This document shows, piece after piece, positions 1 to 11,100 of a stretch of DNA of 64,000 bases. Under the pieces are notes generated by a model, which worked only from the letters and a program-made list of their open reading frames with translations, had not been told where the DNA came from and searched no databases. Each line of letters opens with the position of its first letter. The stretch's first letter is position 1. The stretch is from Nothophaeocryptopus gaeumannii (Eukaryota > Ascomycota > Dothideomycetes > Mycosphaerellales > Mycosphaerellaceae): assembly GCA_031771865.1 (NCBI GenBank), contig JASISA010000026.1:1674001-1738000 (forward strand), in the 5' to 3' direction. The position numbers were made by a program, and so were the translations under genes.

Positions 1-886
1 ACTTGCAACCACAACTTCTCCTCACTTCCCGTCTCTCATTCACACCGCAAAGAAGCACCAGGGATTGCAATCGGCTGTCTTCGGCTTCACAGCTGTAGAG
101 GTACTTCTCGTCACAGAACAACCAGCCGAAAACTCAACACCAACCCCTCCCTCTCATCTGACCCAAAAGATGGTCAGCATGTATACCGTAGAAGCATCCT
201 GTGTAACTCATCTACACCTATTCCTCACGCCCATGCACATTCCCACCGTTTTCATTCGTCCCTTCCCGTCTGTAAGGCTGACTGATTGGGGAAGGCGCAC
301 GATCCAATGAGACGCGAACGTCAACGCAGGTGGCTGCGTGGGGTTCGAGGCTTTGTCTATTCTACAGTATCAGTATGCGGAGACATAGGTTGTGCATTGA
401 ATGGTGAAGATGTCGGTCGCGGTGAGATGTGATGTGTTGTCGGAAACGGCGTCTATTCGCATGGATGCGATTGAGGGAGGGACCTGAGCTCCACCGGATG
501 AGTGGTGAGTGTATAGGTAGGTCATGGTCCGTCGACTACTACTGCTATTCTTCATCCTCTACCCCTCTACGACCTCTACTCTCCTAGTGTGCTGCCGTTG
601 CTTTGCGGCTTTTTGGCAACACAAAGCTCTGCTGCGGCATTTCCTCTCTCGATCCCAAGAGCCCAAAGCGACCCACCACGCTACGAATACCCGAAGCAAA
701 AGCGAATGAAACGAAGCCCGATTCTCGCAACGACAGAAGATCGCAGAACCAGGAAGCTATACCATAGCGGGAGAGACATTCAAATACCAACCTATCAGAT
801 CACTCAGAGAAACGAGCGAAAAGCTCCACACTTCAACCTCACTCGTGAACAAATATAATTGGGCCCGCGTCCTGCAACTGTTCAAG
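1..886. other. No confident gene; upstream region of the first gene
   Basis: I see no gene I can support here. The plus strand is rich in short C/A and T/C tracts, as expected for fungal promoter and 5' UTR sequence ahead of the gene at 887. A minus-strand frame at about 370-525 reads plausibly as protein but has no convincing start or upstream exon, so it is not called. Confidence 0.4.
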
Positions 887-1531
887 ATGAACACAATCTC
901 CCTCGTCCTAAACGGCAAAACAGCAGCCTACATCTCCTCCCTCCCCGAAAAAGAACGCGCTTCAATAACGACAATACGACCAAACGCCCTCTCACGAAGT
1001 CTTTCCGATTGTTCAATCCTCACACCACCATCCTCCCCTTCCCTCGGCGGGCGAGGACAGAAACCAAAAAGACCAGACTTCAGCTTCACACGAACATTAA
1101 CAGACATGTCCATAACAAGTCTCTCATCCGTGAATCTCTCCCGCTCCTCCACCGGTCGTTCAAGTCTCGATTCTTTTTCGCCGACTTCTTCAGGATCAAA
1201 CACACCCCGCCAATCATTCTCCTTCTCACGACCCGCATCGTCCGCAGGAACACTCACACCACGACCGGGGAGTTCAAGGAGTTCGCCGGGGTGGTATAAT
1301 ACCGAGAATAACTTGACACTGGACGAGTTTGCGAGGAAGTTGAAGACAAGGAATAAGAGGTTTGAAGTTTGGATTGGGAGGTGTGGGCAGAATGTTGTGA
1401 TGGCACTTTTCAGTCCGACACCACTCGTGCTGTTTCTGTTCAATCCGATCAGTCTCATACTATGGGCTATAGTTGGGCTGTGGTTGTGGTTTGGAGCCGG
1501 GAAGGGGAGCGTGATTGAAGCGCTTGGATGA
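887..1531 (+). CDS. Ser-rich protein with a C-terminal hydrophobic anchor, hypothetical
   Basis: This is a single-exon frame of 214 aa. The first true ATG is at 887; a GTG 14 codons upstream was not used. The N-terminal two thirds are rich in Ser, Thr and Pro (about residues 40-145), with patches such as SLSDCSILTPPSSPS that look like phosphorylated disordered sequence. The last ~45 residues hold two adjacent hydrophobic stretches, including PLVLFLFNPISLILWAIVGL, so the protein is probably tail-anchored in a membrane. I do not recognise a named family. The plus-strand gene ends about 140 bases before the stop of the minus-strand XAP5 gene, so the two are convergent. Coding status rests on frame length, composition and the anchor. 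Confidence 0.65.
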   Translation: MNTISLVLNGKTAAYISSLPEKERASITTIRPNALSRSLSDCSILTPPSSPSLGGRGQKPKRPDFSFTRTLTDMSITSLSSVNLSRSSTGRSSLDSFSPTSSGSNTPRQSFSFSRPASSAGTLTPRPGSSRSSPGWYNTENNLTLDEFARKLKTRNKRFEVWIGRCGQNVVMALFSPTPLVLFLFNPISLILWAIVGLWLWFGAGKGSVIEALG

Positions 1532-1668
1532 AGAATGGCTTTCTGGAGTTTCGGACGATCCAAAAGATATTTCATCATGTACGGCATACCAAGGAGGACT
1601 GGCCTCTGGATCCTGGAGTTTTCGGAGCGAATCGCTGTGGAGAAGGGACTTCAACTTCCCAGGTCCAT

Positions 1669-2972
1669 TTAACGCCCGAAGAACATGGCATTCCCATCCC
1701 GGTCCTTTTTAGCACCCTTCAGATAATCCTCCTCTTTGGCCGGATCATACTCCTCCCAGCTGGAAGCCGGATAGATGTGCTTGTTCCTCTCATACCACCT
1801 CCGATCTACAACTTTCGTTGCATTGGGATCGTCACCAAAGCCCTCCAGCTTCGAGTCTGGAAGGCCGCATTGCAGAGCGTCTTTTGCTTGCTGCCCGCGC
1901 TGGACAAAGGTCTGCAGGTGACTGGTCTCGTCGGGGGGCTCGGTAGAGGGAGTTTCGGGAGCCGGCGTGGCTTCGGTGCTGTTTGCACCAGATTTTGAAG
2001 GAAGGAGGTGCTTAGGTGTTGCATGGGTTGGTTCGGCGGAGTAGATAAATAAAGGACCATGATAACCTCTTGTCTGATTGAGGATGAAGTGGTGGAAGTC
2101 GTAATGCTAGATGAACGGTTAACGAGCGATGTAGATACCCCACAAACGACATAGACTTACATGTGGAATGATGAGATCTCCTTTTACGACCATCAGATCG
2201 TCTACGCTGATTCGAGCCCAATCCTTCCGTCCTCTGTCGCCTCGTCCTAGCTCTGCTCCTACTTTTCGTGCTCGCTCGAGGAACAGCCAAATATGATCAC
2301 CCTTCTTAAGCCTGACCATACCACCTGGCACGTGCTTCCCGTCGTAGAACACGAAAGGTATTAGAAACTCAGTCGCTTTGACGGCTTCCTGTATCTGCGC
2401 GTACTCTTTCTTCAGCGTCTCTTTCAGCTGTGCTTCCTTGAGCAAAGCGGATTTGGTCATCGCCTTCGGCTGTATGCCAGCAACGGCATTCGGACGCAGG
2501 CTTTTCTTCTTGAGAGTAGGTGTGTCTGACGTTGTATCGGATTCTGTTGCAGGTGCATCGCCGAGCGCATCTGTCTTCGCTGGGGCTTTCGATTTGTTCT
2601 CTGCTTTCGCAATTGTCGCACTGATCGCATCGTTGTCTTCCTCATCGTCTCCAAAAGATAAGCCTCCTTTCTTCAGCCCGCCCTTTTTCCTCTTCTTGAA
2701 TGCAGCTTTTGGTGTTGATTCACTGTACTTGGCAAATTAGCACCCGCCCAACTCATTCCACGCTCTGAATTTCCTTACCGTCCACTCTCCCCACCAGTTG
2801 TGGTCGCACCGCTCCCACCATCTTGAGCTTCTAGTCGTCTTTTTCGAAAATCGTTCAGAGTGACCAGGCCAACCGTGTCGGCTTTGAGGCGATCTTCGAC
2901 GGCGTGCGCTTGTGAAATGAAGCGTGAGCTTTCATTCGGCGTCGATGTGCCCGAGCCTGGCGTGTCCGTCAT
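1669..2972 (-). CDS. XAP5: FAM50/XAP5 family nuclear protein (three exons)
   Basis: The spliced product is 397 aa from exons 2972-2779, 2722-2161 and 2106-1669, with introns of 56 and 54 nt that have good GT/AG ends. The central block carries the XAP5 signature: FVFYDGKHVPGG, then KKGDHIWLFLERARKVGAEL, then RKDWARISVDDLMVVKGDLI. The second junction joins IPH to HYDFHHFILNQTRG. The C-terminal part contains DRRWYERNKHIYPASSWEEY, another family hallmark. FAM50/XAP5 proteins are nuclear and linked to chromatin or splicing; the exact role here is inference. The N-terminal 65 residues contain a helical segment (VEDRLKADTVGLVTLNDFRK). The start at 2972 is the ATG just before conserved sequence; an ATG further upstream in frame looks like leader. 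Confidence 0.93.
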
Positions 2973-3164
2973 GGCCGATGTGTAGTTGTTGTCGTGTTGC
3001 AGGAAGACCAAAAGTTGACGGTGATTAAACCCATCTGATTCATGCGAAACCAGCTCCGTGTCGTTGCATGTGCGGCTCAACTTTCAAGCTGTCGTCACTT
3101 TCCAAGCTTCCAAAGCATCCTAGAGACAGTACAAACTTCTCTCCCACACCAAAGTCTACACAAC

Positions 3165-4097
3165 ATGGACGATTCCGACTCAGACGCCGACTCATTCCAT
3201 AGCTTCAACGATGAAGAAGAGAAACCAACACCCTCCCATCCTCGTCCACAATTCGCAAAACGAAACGGTCCAAGGCGAACACCACCTCCCACAAAGTCCT
3301 CAAAACCCCAAAGACCGCCCGAGATAGAACGCTTCCCACCAGAAGAAGAAGCGACCCTCCTCGCCGAGTCGAACTCCATCAAAGGCGAAGGCAACCAACA
3401 ATTCGGCAAAGGCTCCTTCTCCACCGCAATTCAAACCTATGACAAAGCCCTAGCCTCATGCCCGAATTACTTGGACTACGAACTCGCAGTCCTTCGCTCC
3501 AATATCGCGGCTTGCCATTTAAAGTTGGAGGAATGGAAAGAAGCTGCTGCGTCGGCGGACAAGGGAGTCGATAGTCTTGAACGACTAGAACCTTTACCGA
3601 CTCCGCCTAAGCCGAAGGCAAAAGGCAAGGATGGGACGATGGAGGTAGAAGAGAAGCCCGAAAATGGGATAGAAGAAGTCGACGAAGACGTAGCATGGCG
3701 GATCGAGAATCTGCAGAAGTCCGGGCATACACTCGATGAAGTGCGAAAACTTCAAGTCAAGTTACTCATGAGGAGAGCAAAAGCGAAGACGGAGGAAGCA
3801 GGGTGGTCGAGTCTACAGAGTGCCGATGAGGATTACCGCACACTACTCTCACCCACCATGCTACCCTGCCTATCACCAGCAGATCGACGAAGTATCGAAG
3901 ATGCAGCACGGAAGCTGGTACCGAGACTCAATGAGGCAAAGGAGAAAGAAATGGCGGAGATGATGGGCAAATTGAAAGGGTTAGGGAACAGCATACTCAG
4001 TCCATTTGGACTCAGCACTGACAACTTCCAATTTGTAAAGGATGAGAAGACGGGAGGGTATAGCATGAATTTTGAACAGAATCCAAATAAGACATGA
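3165..4097 (+). CDS. TTC1-like tetratricopeptide repeat protein
   Basis: This is a single exon of 310 aa starting at an acidic N-terminus (MDDSDSDADSFHSFNDEEE). Residues ~70-130 form TPR-like helices: AESNSIKGEGNQQFGKGSFS, followed by AIQTYDKALASCP and LAVLRSNIAACHLKLEEW. A charged linker (~145-185) precedes further helices with KLQVKLLMRRAKAKTE and a conserved C-terminal segment (MMGKLKGLGNSILSPFGLS). That architecture matches the TTC1 group, thought to be TPR adaptors for Hsp70/Hsp90 and G proteins. The function in this fungus is inferred only from family resemblance. The start lies 193 bases from the divergent XAP5 start, so the pair probably shares a short bidirectional promoter. Confidence 0.85.
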   Translation: MDDSDSDADSFHSFNDEEEKPTPSHPRPQFAKRNGPRRTPPPTKSSKPQRPPEIERFPPEEEATLLAESNSIKGEGNQQFGKGSFSTAIQTYDKALASCPNYLDYELAVLRSNIAACHLKLEEWKEAAASADKGVDSLERLEPLPTPPKPKAKGKDGTMEVEEKPENGIEEVDEDVAWRIENLQKSGHTLDEVRKLQVKLLMRRAKAKTEEAGWSSLQSADEDYRTLLSPTMLPCLSPADRRSIEDAARKLVPRLNEAKEKEMAEMMGKLKGLGNSILSPFGLSTDNFQFVKDEKTGGYSMNFEQNPNKT

Positions 4098-4401
4098 AAA
4101 AGTCAAAAGAATTTATGAGCTGTATCGTTCTTTTCATTTCCTCTTTTGTCGTACTTCACATTATCCATGAACCTCATGATCAACGAGGCAAGAAGGGTAA
4201 AATCACTCGAAGCTCCGGACTCGTCGCTTGCAATGCTGCAGTCTTTCACCGCAGATCCCAAAGCCTCCCACCCCAGTCGTCATGATATGACGTCCCATCT
4301 GCAGTCATCTCAGCTCCTCAACTCTGCCACTTCGCCTTCGCCGCCAGCTGTCGAGAGGCTTTTGGTGGTATCTCTGTGGGCGTATGACTTTGGAATCGTG
4401 T
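4098..4401. other. Convergent intergenic region
   Basis: These 304 bases separate the stops of the TTC1-like gene (plus) and the p23 gene (minus). I see no supported gene; it should hold the two 3' UTRs and polyadenylation signals. Confidence 0.5.
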
Positions 4402-5566
4402 TTACTCCACCTCTTCGATGTTCTTGCCCTCCGCTTTGGATGAGCCTGCAGCGCCCTCCTTTGCATCGTCCTCGCCTTCGAGTTCAGGCATTTCCTCATC
4501 GTCCTCGTCTTCTTCCTCGTCCTCGTCACCGCCACCCATGCCGCCCATTCCTGCGCCGCCGAGCTTGGAGAAGTCAATTCCTCCAAACCCGCCGTCGCCG
4601 CCGAGGCCTTGAGCGCCCATACGGCTCATGTAGTCGTCATCGTCGGCAACTGCGTCTTGCTCGTCCTCGTCAACCCACTGGCAAAGTGCAAAAGTTAGTA
4701 CAGAGAACCAACAGGCCATCACGCCGACGTAATGCGAAACGCGAGAACTTTTGAGGTGTAAAGTCAAACAAGGTGCAGGGGAAGGTGGCCTCGGAGGCTT
4801 GTAAATTGAAGCAGATGATGAAGAGATTGACGAAGAAGCTGACAAGGGCGGTGCGAGAAGTACAGGCGGTGGCTGGTAAGAAGCCTTTCGCGAAGTAATG
4901 TATGTTGGTGGGGAAGGTTCTGGCTTCAAACCAGCTTGTCTTCGGGTTGTAGAGTGTGAGCGCAAATTGCTTTGACTAACCTTGTCGAAATCGGTCTTGA
5001 GGTAGTGCACCTTCGCCTTATCCTTGAGCAACCGCGGCCAGTACTCCTCGTCGAGCTCTTTCTTTTGCAGAACCATCTCTACCGCGCGAGGAGAGTGGTT
5101 AATCTTGGATGCGGCGGGGTCGATCTCGGCGAAGAAATCGAGACGGACATGGTAGTTGGCCTTCTTGGATTCGGAGTACCCGGTGAAGTCAAGGTGTGTT
5201 GGCTGGACATCAAGCTTGATCTTCTTTGGGTCAACGTCGGGGACGGCGATGGTGATGAAGATGTGGTTCTTCTCGGCCTCGGTTTTGCTTGAGCGCTGTG
5301 CCCACGAGACTATGTGTCAAGTTAGTATAGCATCCTTGTTTCTGCCACCATTTATTGGTAGGAGTTTAGGGCCAGGCAGAAGTTGCAAAGCCGGACTGTT
5401 GACAAAGCTTCGAGGTACGGTCGTCCAAAGTGTCTCCCCCACACAGTGTTCGGCCCTCAACACTGAGTCGTGGTCCTCTCATTGACTTCTGGATCTTTCT
5501 TTTACCTTCTGGCGTGAGGGTGTCGCCTGCCTTCTTGGCATCGGTGGTGTTCTTTGGCTGCTCCAT
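4402..5566 (-). CDS. SBA1: p23/Sba1-type Hsp90 co-chaperone (three exons)
   Basis: The spliced product is 221 aa from exons 5566-5506, 5309-4981 and 4677-4402. The CS domain occupies roughly residues 20-130, beginning VSWAQRSSKTEAEKNHIF and ending with EEYWPRLLKDKAKVHYLKTD, the p23 signature next to the Hsp90 contact surface. After the second splice the protein reads WVDEDEQD. It then runs into a Gly-rich segment (GAQGLGGDGGFGG, GGAGMGGMGGG) and a Glu/Asp-rich tail ending IEEVE, the usual p23 layout. Members bind ATP-loaded Hsp90 in cytosol and nucleus. The first exon is only 61 nt and the last intron is long for this window (303 nt). Start at 5566 is the first in-frame ATG. Confidence 0.94.
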
Positions 5567-6194
5567 GTTCGCGGAATACGGGCTTGAAGGTTTGGATGTG
5601 TAGTGTGATGGTTCGGGGTTGAAGTAGTCGAAGCTGAAAGGTCCTAGAATTAGTGTCGGTGTCAGGTCTGGATGTAAGGCGGGAGCAGTGTTTGCTAGTG
5701 GAATCGTTCCGAATCGAGTGGAAAGCTCTTTACCGCGGCGGCGGTTATAATGCTATATCGACCACCGCTGCAGGTCCCACCAACAACGCATTGGCGAGAT
5801 GATCGAGCTCGAAGTTGGGCAGACTTACAGGAAGGTTCTCTCTGTACAAAGCGTGGTCTCGACTGTTTGCGTATAGATCACTTGTCGAACAATCGCACCG
5901 TACTGAGATCTCTCAGCTCTCCCATTGTGGGGGTTGATCTGTGCGCACTCCTAACTCACCTCCCAACGTCACTGCCAAGCAAAGTCGCATCCAATTCACT
6001 TCTCGTTGATGCCTCGTAGGCTGTCACATGCGAATGATCTACACTGCACCTGTATTCACGAGAATGCCCTGGAGACTCCTTCACAATCTCGCCTATCGTA
6101 GGAGATGAACACGCGATCACCACCTTCGTAATTCCCATGAACATAGTCATCGCATGACCTACGAGCACTAGTACGCACCGACACATACAACAAA
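5567..6194. promoter_or_regulatory. Divergent promoter of the p23 and VPS24 genes
   Basis: These 628 bases separate two divergent starts. A frame of 89 codons on the plus strand has no family features and is probably chance. At 5701-5715 the sequence GAATCGTTCCGAATC has GAA/TTC/GAA blocks loosely like a heat-shock element, though spacing (3 and 1) departs from the usual 2. That would fit a co-chaperone gene but is weak evidence. Confidence 0.35.
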
Positions 6195-6931
6195 ATGGAC
6201 ACCGTCCGGCGATTCATGTATGGGCCAAGTCCTGAAGAGCAGGTACATCTACATATTCCCTGTTGAGGAGAATGGTCACTCACGAAAGAGTGTAGAAGCG
6301 AAAATGCAACGCCCTCATGCGCCAGAACACACGCAAGCTCGATCGCGACATGCAAAACCTGAAGGCCTTGGAGTCTAAGACCCGATCGCTTATACTACAA
6401 GCCTCGAAGCGCGCGCAACGGAATCCCTCACAAGCGAAGCAAGCAGCAGCTGAAACAAGGATCTTCGCTAAAGAGCTCATACGAGTACGAAAGCAGACCC
6501 AAAGGTTGGCGACCTCCAAGGCAACCCTCCAAAGCGTGGGCATGCAAGTCAACGAAGCATTCGCGATGCGCAAAATAGAAGGAAGCATCAAGAACAGCGT
6601 GGGTATAATGAAGGACGTGAATACACTGGTCAAATTGCCAGAATTGACAGGGACGATGCGCGAACTCAGCCAAGAATTAGTGAAAGCTGGGATCATCGAG
6701 GAGATGGTAGACGACTCCTTACCGAACAACGAGCTTTTGGAGGACGAAGATGAGGAAGCCGAGGCGGAAGTTGATAAGATTCTGGGAGAAGTACTGAAGG
6801 ACAAGACCGCCGCGCCGTCATTGCCGAGCGAGCCTGTGGGGCCCGTGGAAGCGCAGCCTGAGGAGGAAGAATTGGATTCAGAGGAGATGTTGGCGCAGAT
6901 GAGGGGACGGTTGGAGGCTTTGAAGAGCTAG
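6195..6931 (+). CDS. VPS24: ESCRT-III subunit Vps24/CHMP3 (two exons)
   Basis: Exon 1 (6195-6242) encodes MDTVRRFMYGPSPEEQ. Exon 2 starts at 6296 after a 53-nt intron and continues KRKCNALMRQNTRKLDRD, giving 227 aa, close to the family length. Basic N-terminal helices carry ESCRT-III features (LESKTRSLILQASKRAQ, LPELTGTMRELSQELVKAG). The end is an acidic tail with a MIM-like helix, DSEEMLAQMRGRLEAL, expected to bind the MIT domain of the Vps4 ATPase. Vps24 caps Snf7 filaments during multivesicular-body sorting at endosomes. The conserved first helix is found only by joining the 48-nt first exon; the ATG inside exon 2 is not the start. Confidence 0.95.
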
Positions 6932-7074
6932 AAGCCGACTTCTTTGACAACTTGAATTTGCATTATGATTGCATGGCGTCGGGCGTCCTCATGAGAGTCA
7001 GTCAAGTGTGGTGGACATGATGAGCTTTGGAATTTGAAGTGCGGCTGATCGATCAAATCTGCACCTTTGCGCTC

Positions 7075-7510
7075 TCATATCCTTTGCGCTCGGACCGCTT
7101 GCGATCTCCAGGCACATTTGATTTCCGCCCGACCCGCGTACTTCCGCTCGTGACAATTACCGTGCTTGACAACGACATTCCTGGCACCAGTGTTCATCGC
7201 TCGCTCCACGACACCTATAGCTCTTATCGACCCATGGACGATCGTTTCGGCAGCAGCAGCAGCAGGGTCGACACATGATGTTCTCGGTCAGTACTTACAA
7301 ACGAAATTGCAGGGTAATGCGTACTTACCTGTCCTCAATCAGAGAGCTTTGAGAGATGCGGTTGGATGGGAACTGCGCGGCGGGGAAGTATGGGCGTGAA
7401 GACTGGCTTTTTGTAATTGACCTGTCCAGCAGGTAGTTGGAGGGAGGTCTGGAAGCTTGTGCGTGTAGAATGTTGCAGTTGCGAAGTGAAATGAAATCTG
7501 AAGAGAGCAA
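7075..7510 (-). CDS. Candidate two-exon gene, 5' end uncertain
   Basis: A minus-strand frame from about 7510 runs to a strong donor (GTAAGTAC, intron 7328-7283, 46 nt). The intron contains a perfect TACTGAC branch site and ends CGAG. Joining at 7329/7282 keeps the frame: SLIEDR continues as TSCVDPAAAAAETIVHGSIR, then VVERAMNTGARNVVVKHGN, to a stop at 7075. The product would exceed 140 aa. I recognise no family. There is no ATG at the upstream edge of the frame, so another 5' exon is likely. The (GCA)n tract at about 7250-7266 encodes the Ala run. Splice-signal quality and the long spliced frame are the only support. Confidence 0.3.
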
Positions 7511-7909
7511 GACTGGATGGCATAGAAAGCCTGATTATACGCCCTTGGCTTGCGCCTCTGCGTCAATGCTCTACGACGTCGCAGTCCAGCATTGCTCACT
7601 GATTCAACATATACCAGATAGATACCAGGTTCATCTTCGACAGACACGGCCAGAGGCAGGTTGGTAGAACAAGTACGTCGTGGCCCAAACTAGGCTGTTC
7701 GAAGGTGACCTGAAGACTCAGCTTGACACTGCCGTCTTCAAGCCCATTCAGATGAGTCACGGTGGTAGGTAGCTCGGTGGTCCTGATTAATACGGATGAA
7801 TATCATACTGAGCGAGTCGAAGAATGATATACTGACCAAATTCATGGCGATGCGGAGCGAAGTACTTGTGTGACAGTGAATGAATGTTGATGTTGATATC
7901 AAAGATCGG
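7511..7909. other. No gene recognised
   Basis: I found no frame with recognisable protein features here. If the candidate gene at 7075-7510 is real, its missing 5' exon would lie in this stretch. Confidence 0.4.
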
Positions 7910-8080
7910 CTAGCGGGAGCGGCCGAACAGGGATGGTGTCGACGCTAACCCGACAGTCGCGTGGGCAAGATCTTCTTCGCCTTCGTTTCCATCATCGATT
8001 CCCATCACCCACTTCTCTTCCATTCTCTTTTTCGCACTGTTTGGCCGCTTTGGGCGTTGGGAGAGGAGGTCAGCTGCCAT
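7910..8080 (-). CDS. Short divergent reading frame upstream of RPO41, doubtful
   Basis: An ATG at 8080 opens a 56-aa minus-strand frame beginning MAADLLSQRPKRPNSAKKRM and ending in an acidic segment. It lies only 27 bases from the RPO41 start, so it would be a divergent partner or just promoter sequence. No family is recognised. Confidence 0.18.
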   Translation of the reverse strand: MAADLLSQRPKRPNSAKKRMEEKWVMGIDDGNEGEEDLAHATVGLASTPSLFGRSR

Positions 8081-8107
8081 ATGCAAGTACTTAGGCAAGG
8101 ATAGAAA

Positions 8108-11100
8108 ATGTTGGCACGAGCGGCCGGACGGCGACATCACCGTCATACATCTCGCATCCTCGCGGCCTCCTTTGCACAGCTGAATTTGCCATGGCTCGCT
8201 CCTGCTCAGATGCGATGGGCTGCCTCGCAAGCCTCCAGACCCGCGCGATCACCTTCGACATCAACGACCAGCCGACGAATACGCCACAATGCGACATCGC
8301 CACGAACAACACACATGCGCAGTCTTGCCACAGCAGCCGAACCTCAATCACGATCCGGTAGCCAGGTCTCTTCTGCGGGCCTCAGCTCCGGTTTTGGAGA
8401 TGTGCCTCATGATGAGCATGTGCCATTCGACTTCTCGACGCTTTCGGGCGGTCATGGTACTCCTTTTGGGAGATCCACAGGCCTCTTCAAACACAACGAA
8501 CCTGTCATACTCAATACGATCATGAAGGGCCCCGATGAGATAATAAGAGTGGCAACAGGAGTCAGCGGATCCGTGCGAGAGCTGGTACAACATCTACACA
8601 CCAGCTTGAGTGTCGGGAGGCGAGATCGAGCTGAGTCTATCATTCAGCGATTAAACGATGAGTGCGGACCTGAGTCGCCGGAGATATTGCACGCGCATTC
8701 GACTTTTCTGGCTCACATGCTCCAGCGCTTAATGGTAGAGGGCAGAGACTCGCCGCAATGCGCAGTAGTATTAAAAGAGATGCAAAGATGGTTCGAGGTT
8801 GAGATTCGAAATAAGGGCGTTCAATTAAACGCTGGAATTCTGGTACCTATGCTCCGTGCTGTCATCAGAGGACTGGACGGCTCAAGACGAGAAAGGTCGA
8901 TCAGGAGATATGCGGAAATATCAAGGCAGCTTGGTGAAGAGACTATGGACGATGTACTCTTGTCGGAAGAATACGACGACAACGAGTTTGCGATTCTAGG
9001 ACGCGCAACAACTGAGTTCTACGAAGATGCGGATCAAGCTGAACAAGCTGAAGAGGTTGAAAACCTCGCTGTTGCCGACTCGCTAGAGACATCCCAGGAT
9101 GTGCGTGTACGAGAAGATAATGTCGACATGGACACATTACCGGAAGTGCGCCAGACTGCACAGAAAGGAGGTGGGCTGTCCAGCATCAAGCGCACAATGG
9201 ATATTTTCTCAGAGATGCCATCTCTGCCGGCCGACGCTTCGCCAGAAGCTCGACGAGAGCTAGCATTCGCAAGGCAGCGACGGCTGGAAGATACAGCAGT
9301 GGAAATCGCGATTGAACGCTGGAGGAAAGCCGACCAAGACCTCAAGCGCATCGGGATATCTACTTCCATGCAGAGCAAGCCGATTTCTGCTTTGATGTGG
9401 CAGTGGTACGAGAAGCTGCTACCAGCATTGGAGCAGGAGCTGCAGCAGGTCAAGAAACCCGATGGAGCTGTTGACGGAGACAGAAATGTTTATGGGATGT
9501 ATCTGGAACTACTGCCCCCCCGAAAGGTGGCAGCGAACACGATTCTGTACGTTGTGCAACGCATGGCACAAGGTAAGAAGGCCAGCGGCGAATGGGTTTC
9601 CGAGGCATCGCTGGCTGATGTGACGGTGAACTTGTCCAAAAATATTGAAGCAGAATGTCTTGCCGATATCGCCTCCAAAAGAAAGGCCCAGCCAGGCCGC
9701 AAGACGAACACTGCACAGCTCCGAAAGCAGGCGCTACACGCATTGGAGAAAGCTAGCGCGAAAAGCAAGATCAAGTCTCCGAATGCTCAAGCTAAGAAGG
9801 CAAACCAGGCCATGCTCGCTCAAGAACAATGGCCACTGAACGTGCACGTGAAGCTTGGTGCAATGTTGGTCTCCAAGATGATCGAATCAGCACACTTGCC
9901 GGTCACGAGAGTACATCCCCGAACGAAGGAAAAGATCACGCAGATGCAACCTGCTTTTTTGCATCGTCTGAGATATGCCAAGGGCAGGAAGCTAGGCGTG
10001 ATCACCCCAAATCCTGCACTCCTGGAAAAACTTCAGAGCGAGCCTCTCGGAAGTCTGATCGCCAAGCGCATGCCCATGGTTGTTGAACCAAAGCCTTGGA
10101 CTGGGTGGAGTGACGGGGGTTATCTACACTACTCAAACTCCATTCTTCGTCTTGCGTCCGGAGACAAATCTGCCAAAGACTACTTCATGGCTGCCGACGC
10201 GAAGAACGATCTCGATACACTATACAACGGCTTGACTGCTTTGGGCAAAGTACCCTGGAAAGTTCACCACGACGTCTTCAAGGTACAACTAGAGGCGTGG
10301 AACTCCGGTGAGGAGATCGCGAACTTCGCGCCACTTGCCCCTGAGTTCCTTGTGCCGCCAGAGCCGGAGGTCTCTTCGGATTCGGTTGAACGCAAGAAAT
10401 GGCTTCAAGAGATGCGTGACATTGCGAACCGGAAGAGCGGAACTCACTCAAAGCGATGCTTCCAAAACTTCCAGTTGGAGATCGCCAGGACGGTGTTGAA
10501 TGAGACTCTCTACTTCCCGCACAATCTGGACTTCCGCGGCCGAGCCTATCCAATTCCTCCTTATCTTAATCACATGGGCGCCGACAACGTTCGAGGTCTG
10601 CTCGTCTTCGCGGATGGTAAGGAACTTGGTGAAACTGGTCTCCGATGGCTCAAGATTCACCTCGCCACAGTAGCTGGTCACGACAAGGCTAGCATGGAGG
10701 AACGTGTAGAGTTCACTAATGCTCACTTGGACGACATATATGACTCGGTTCGAAGTCCGCTGGGAGGTCGCAGGTGGTGGTTGGAAGCTGAGGACGCATG
10801 GCAGACGTTGGCAGCCTGCTTCGAACTTACTGCAGCCTTGGACTCGCCAGATCCAACCAAATTCGTATCACACTTGCCAATCCAGCAAGACGGTACCTGC
10901 AATGGGCTTCAACATTACGCTGCTTTGGGAGGAGATAAGGCTGGTGCCGCGCAAGTCAACCTCGAGCCCAGTGACCGGCCGGCAGATGTCTACACAGCTG
11001 TTTTGGATGCGGTCGTCAAAGATGTCGAGAAGGACGCTCAGGACGGCAACCCGATCGCCATGAAGCTGAATGGTCGCTTGACAAGGAAGTGTGTCAAGCA

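Noticed and set aside
4146..4754. A 202-codon plus-strand frame
   Set aside because: It overlaps the p23 gene antisense and is Arg/Pro-rich because of the Asp/Glu/Gly-rich p23 tail on the other strand.
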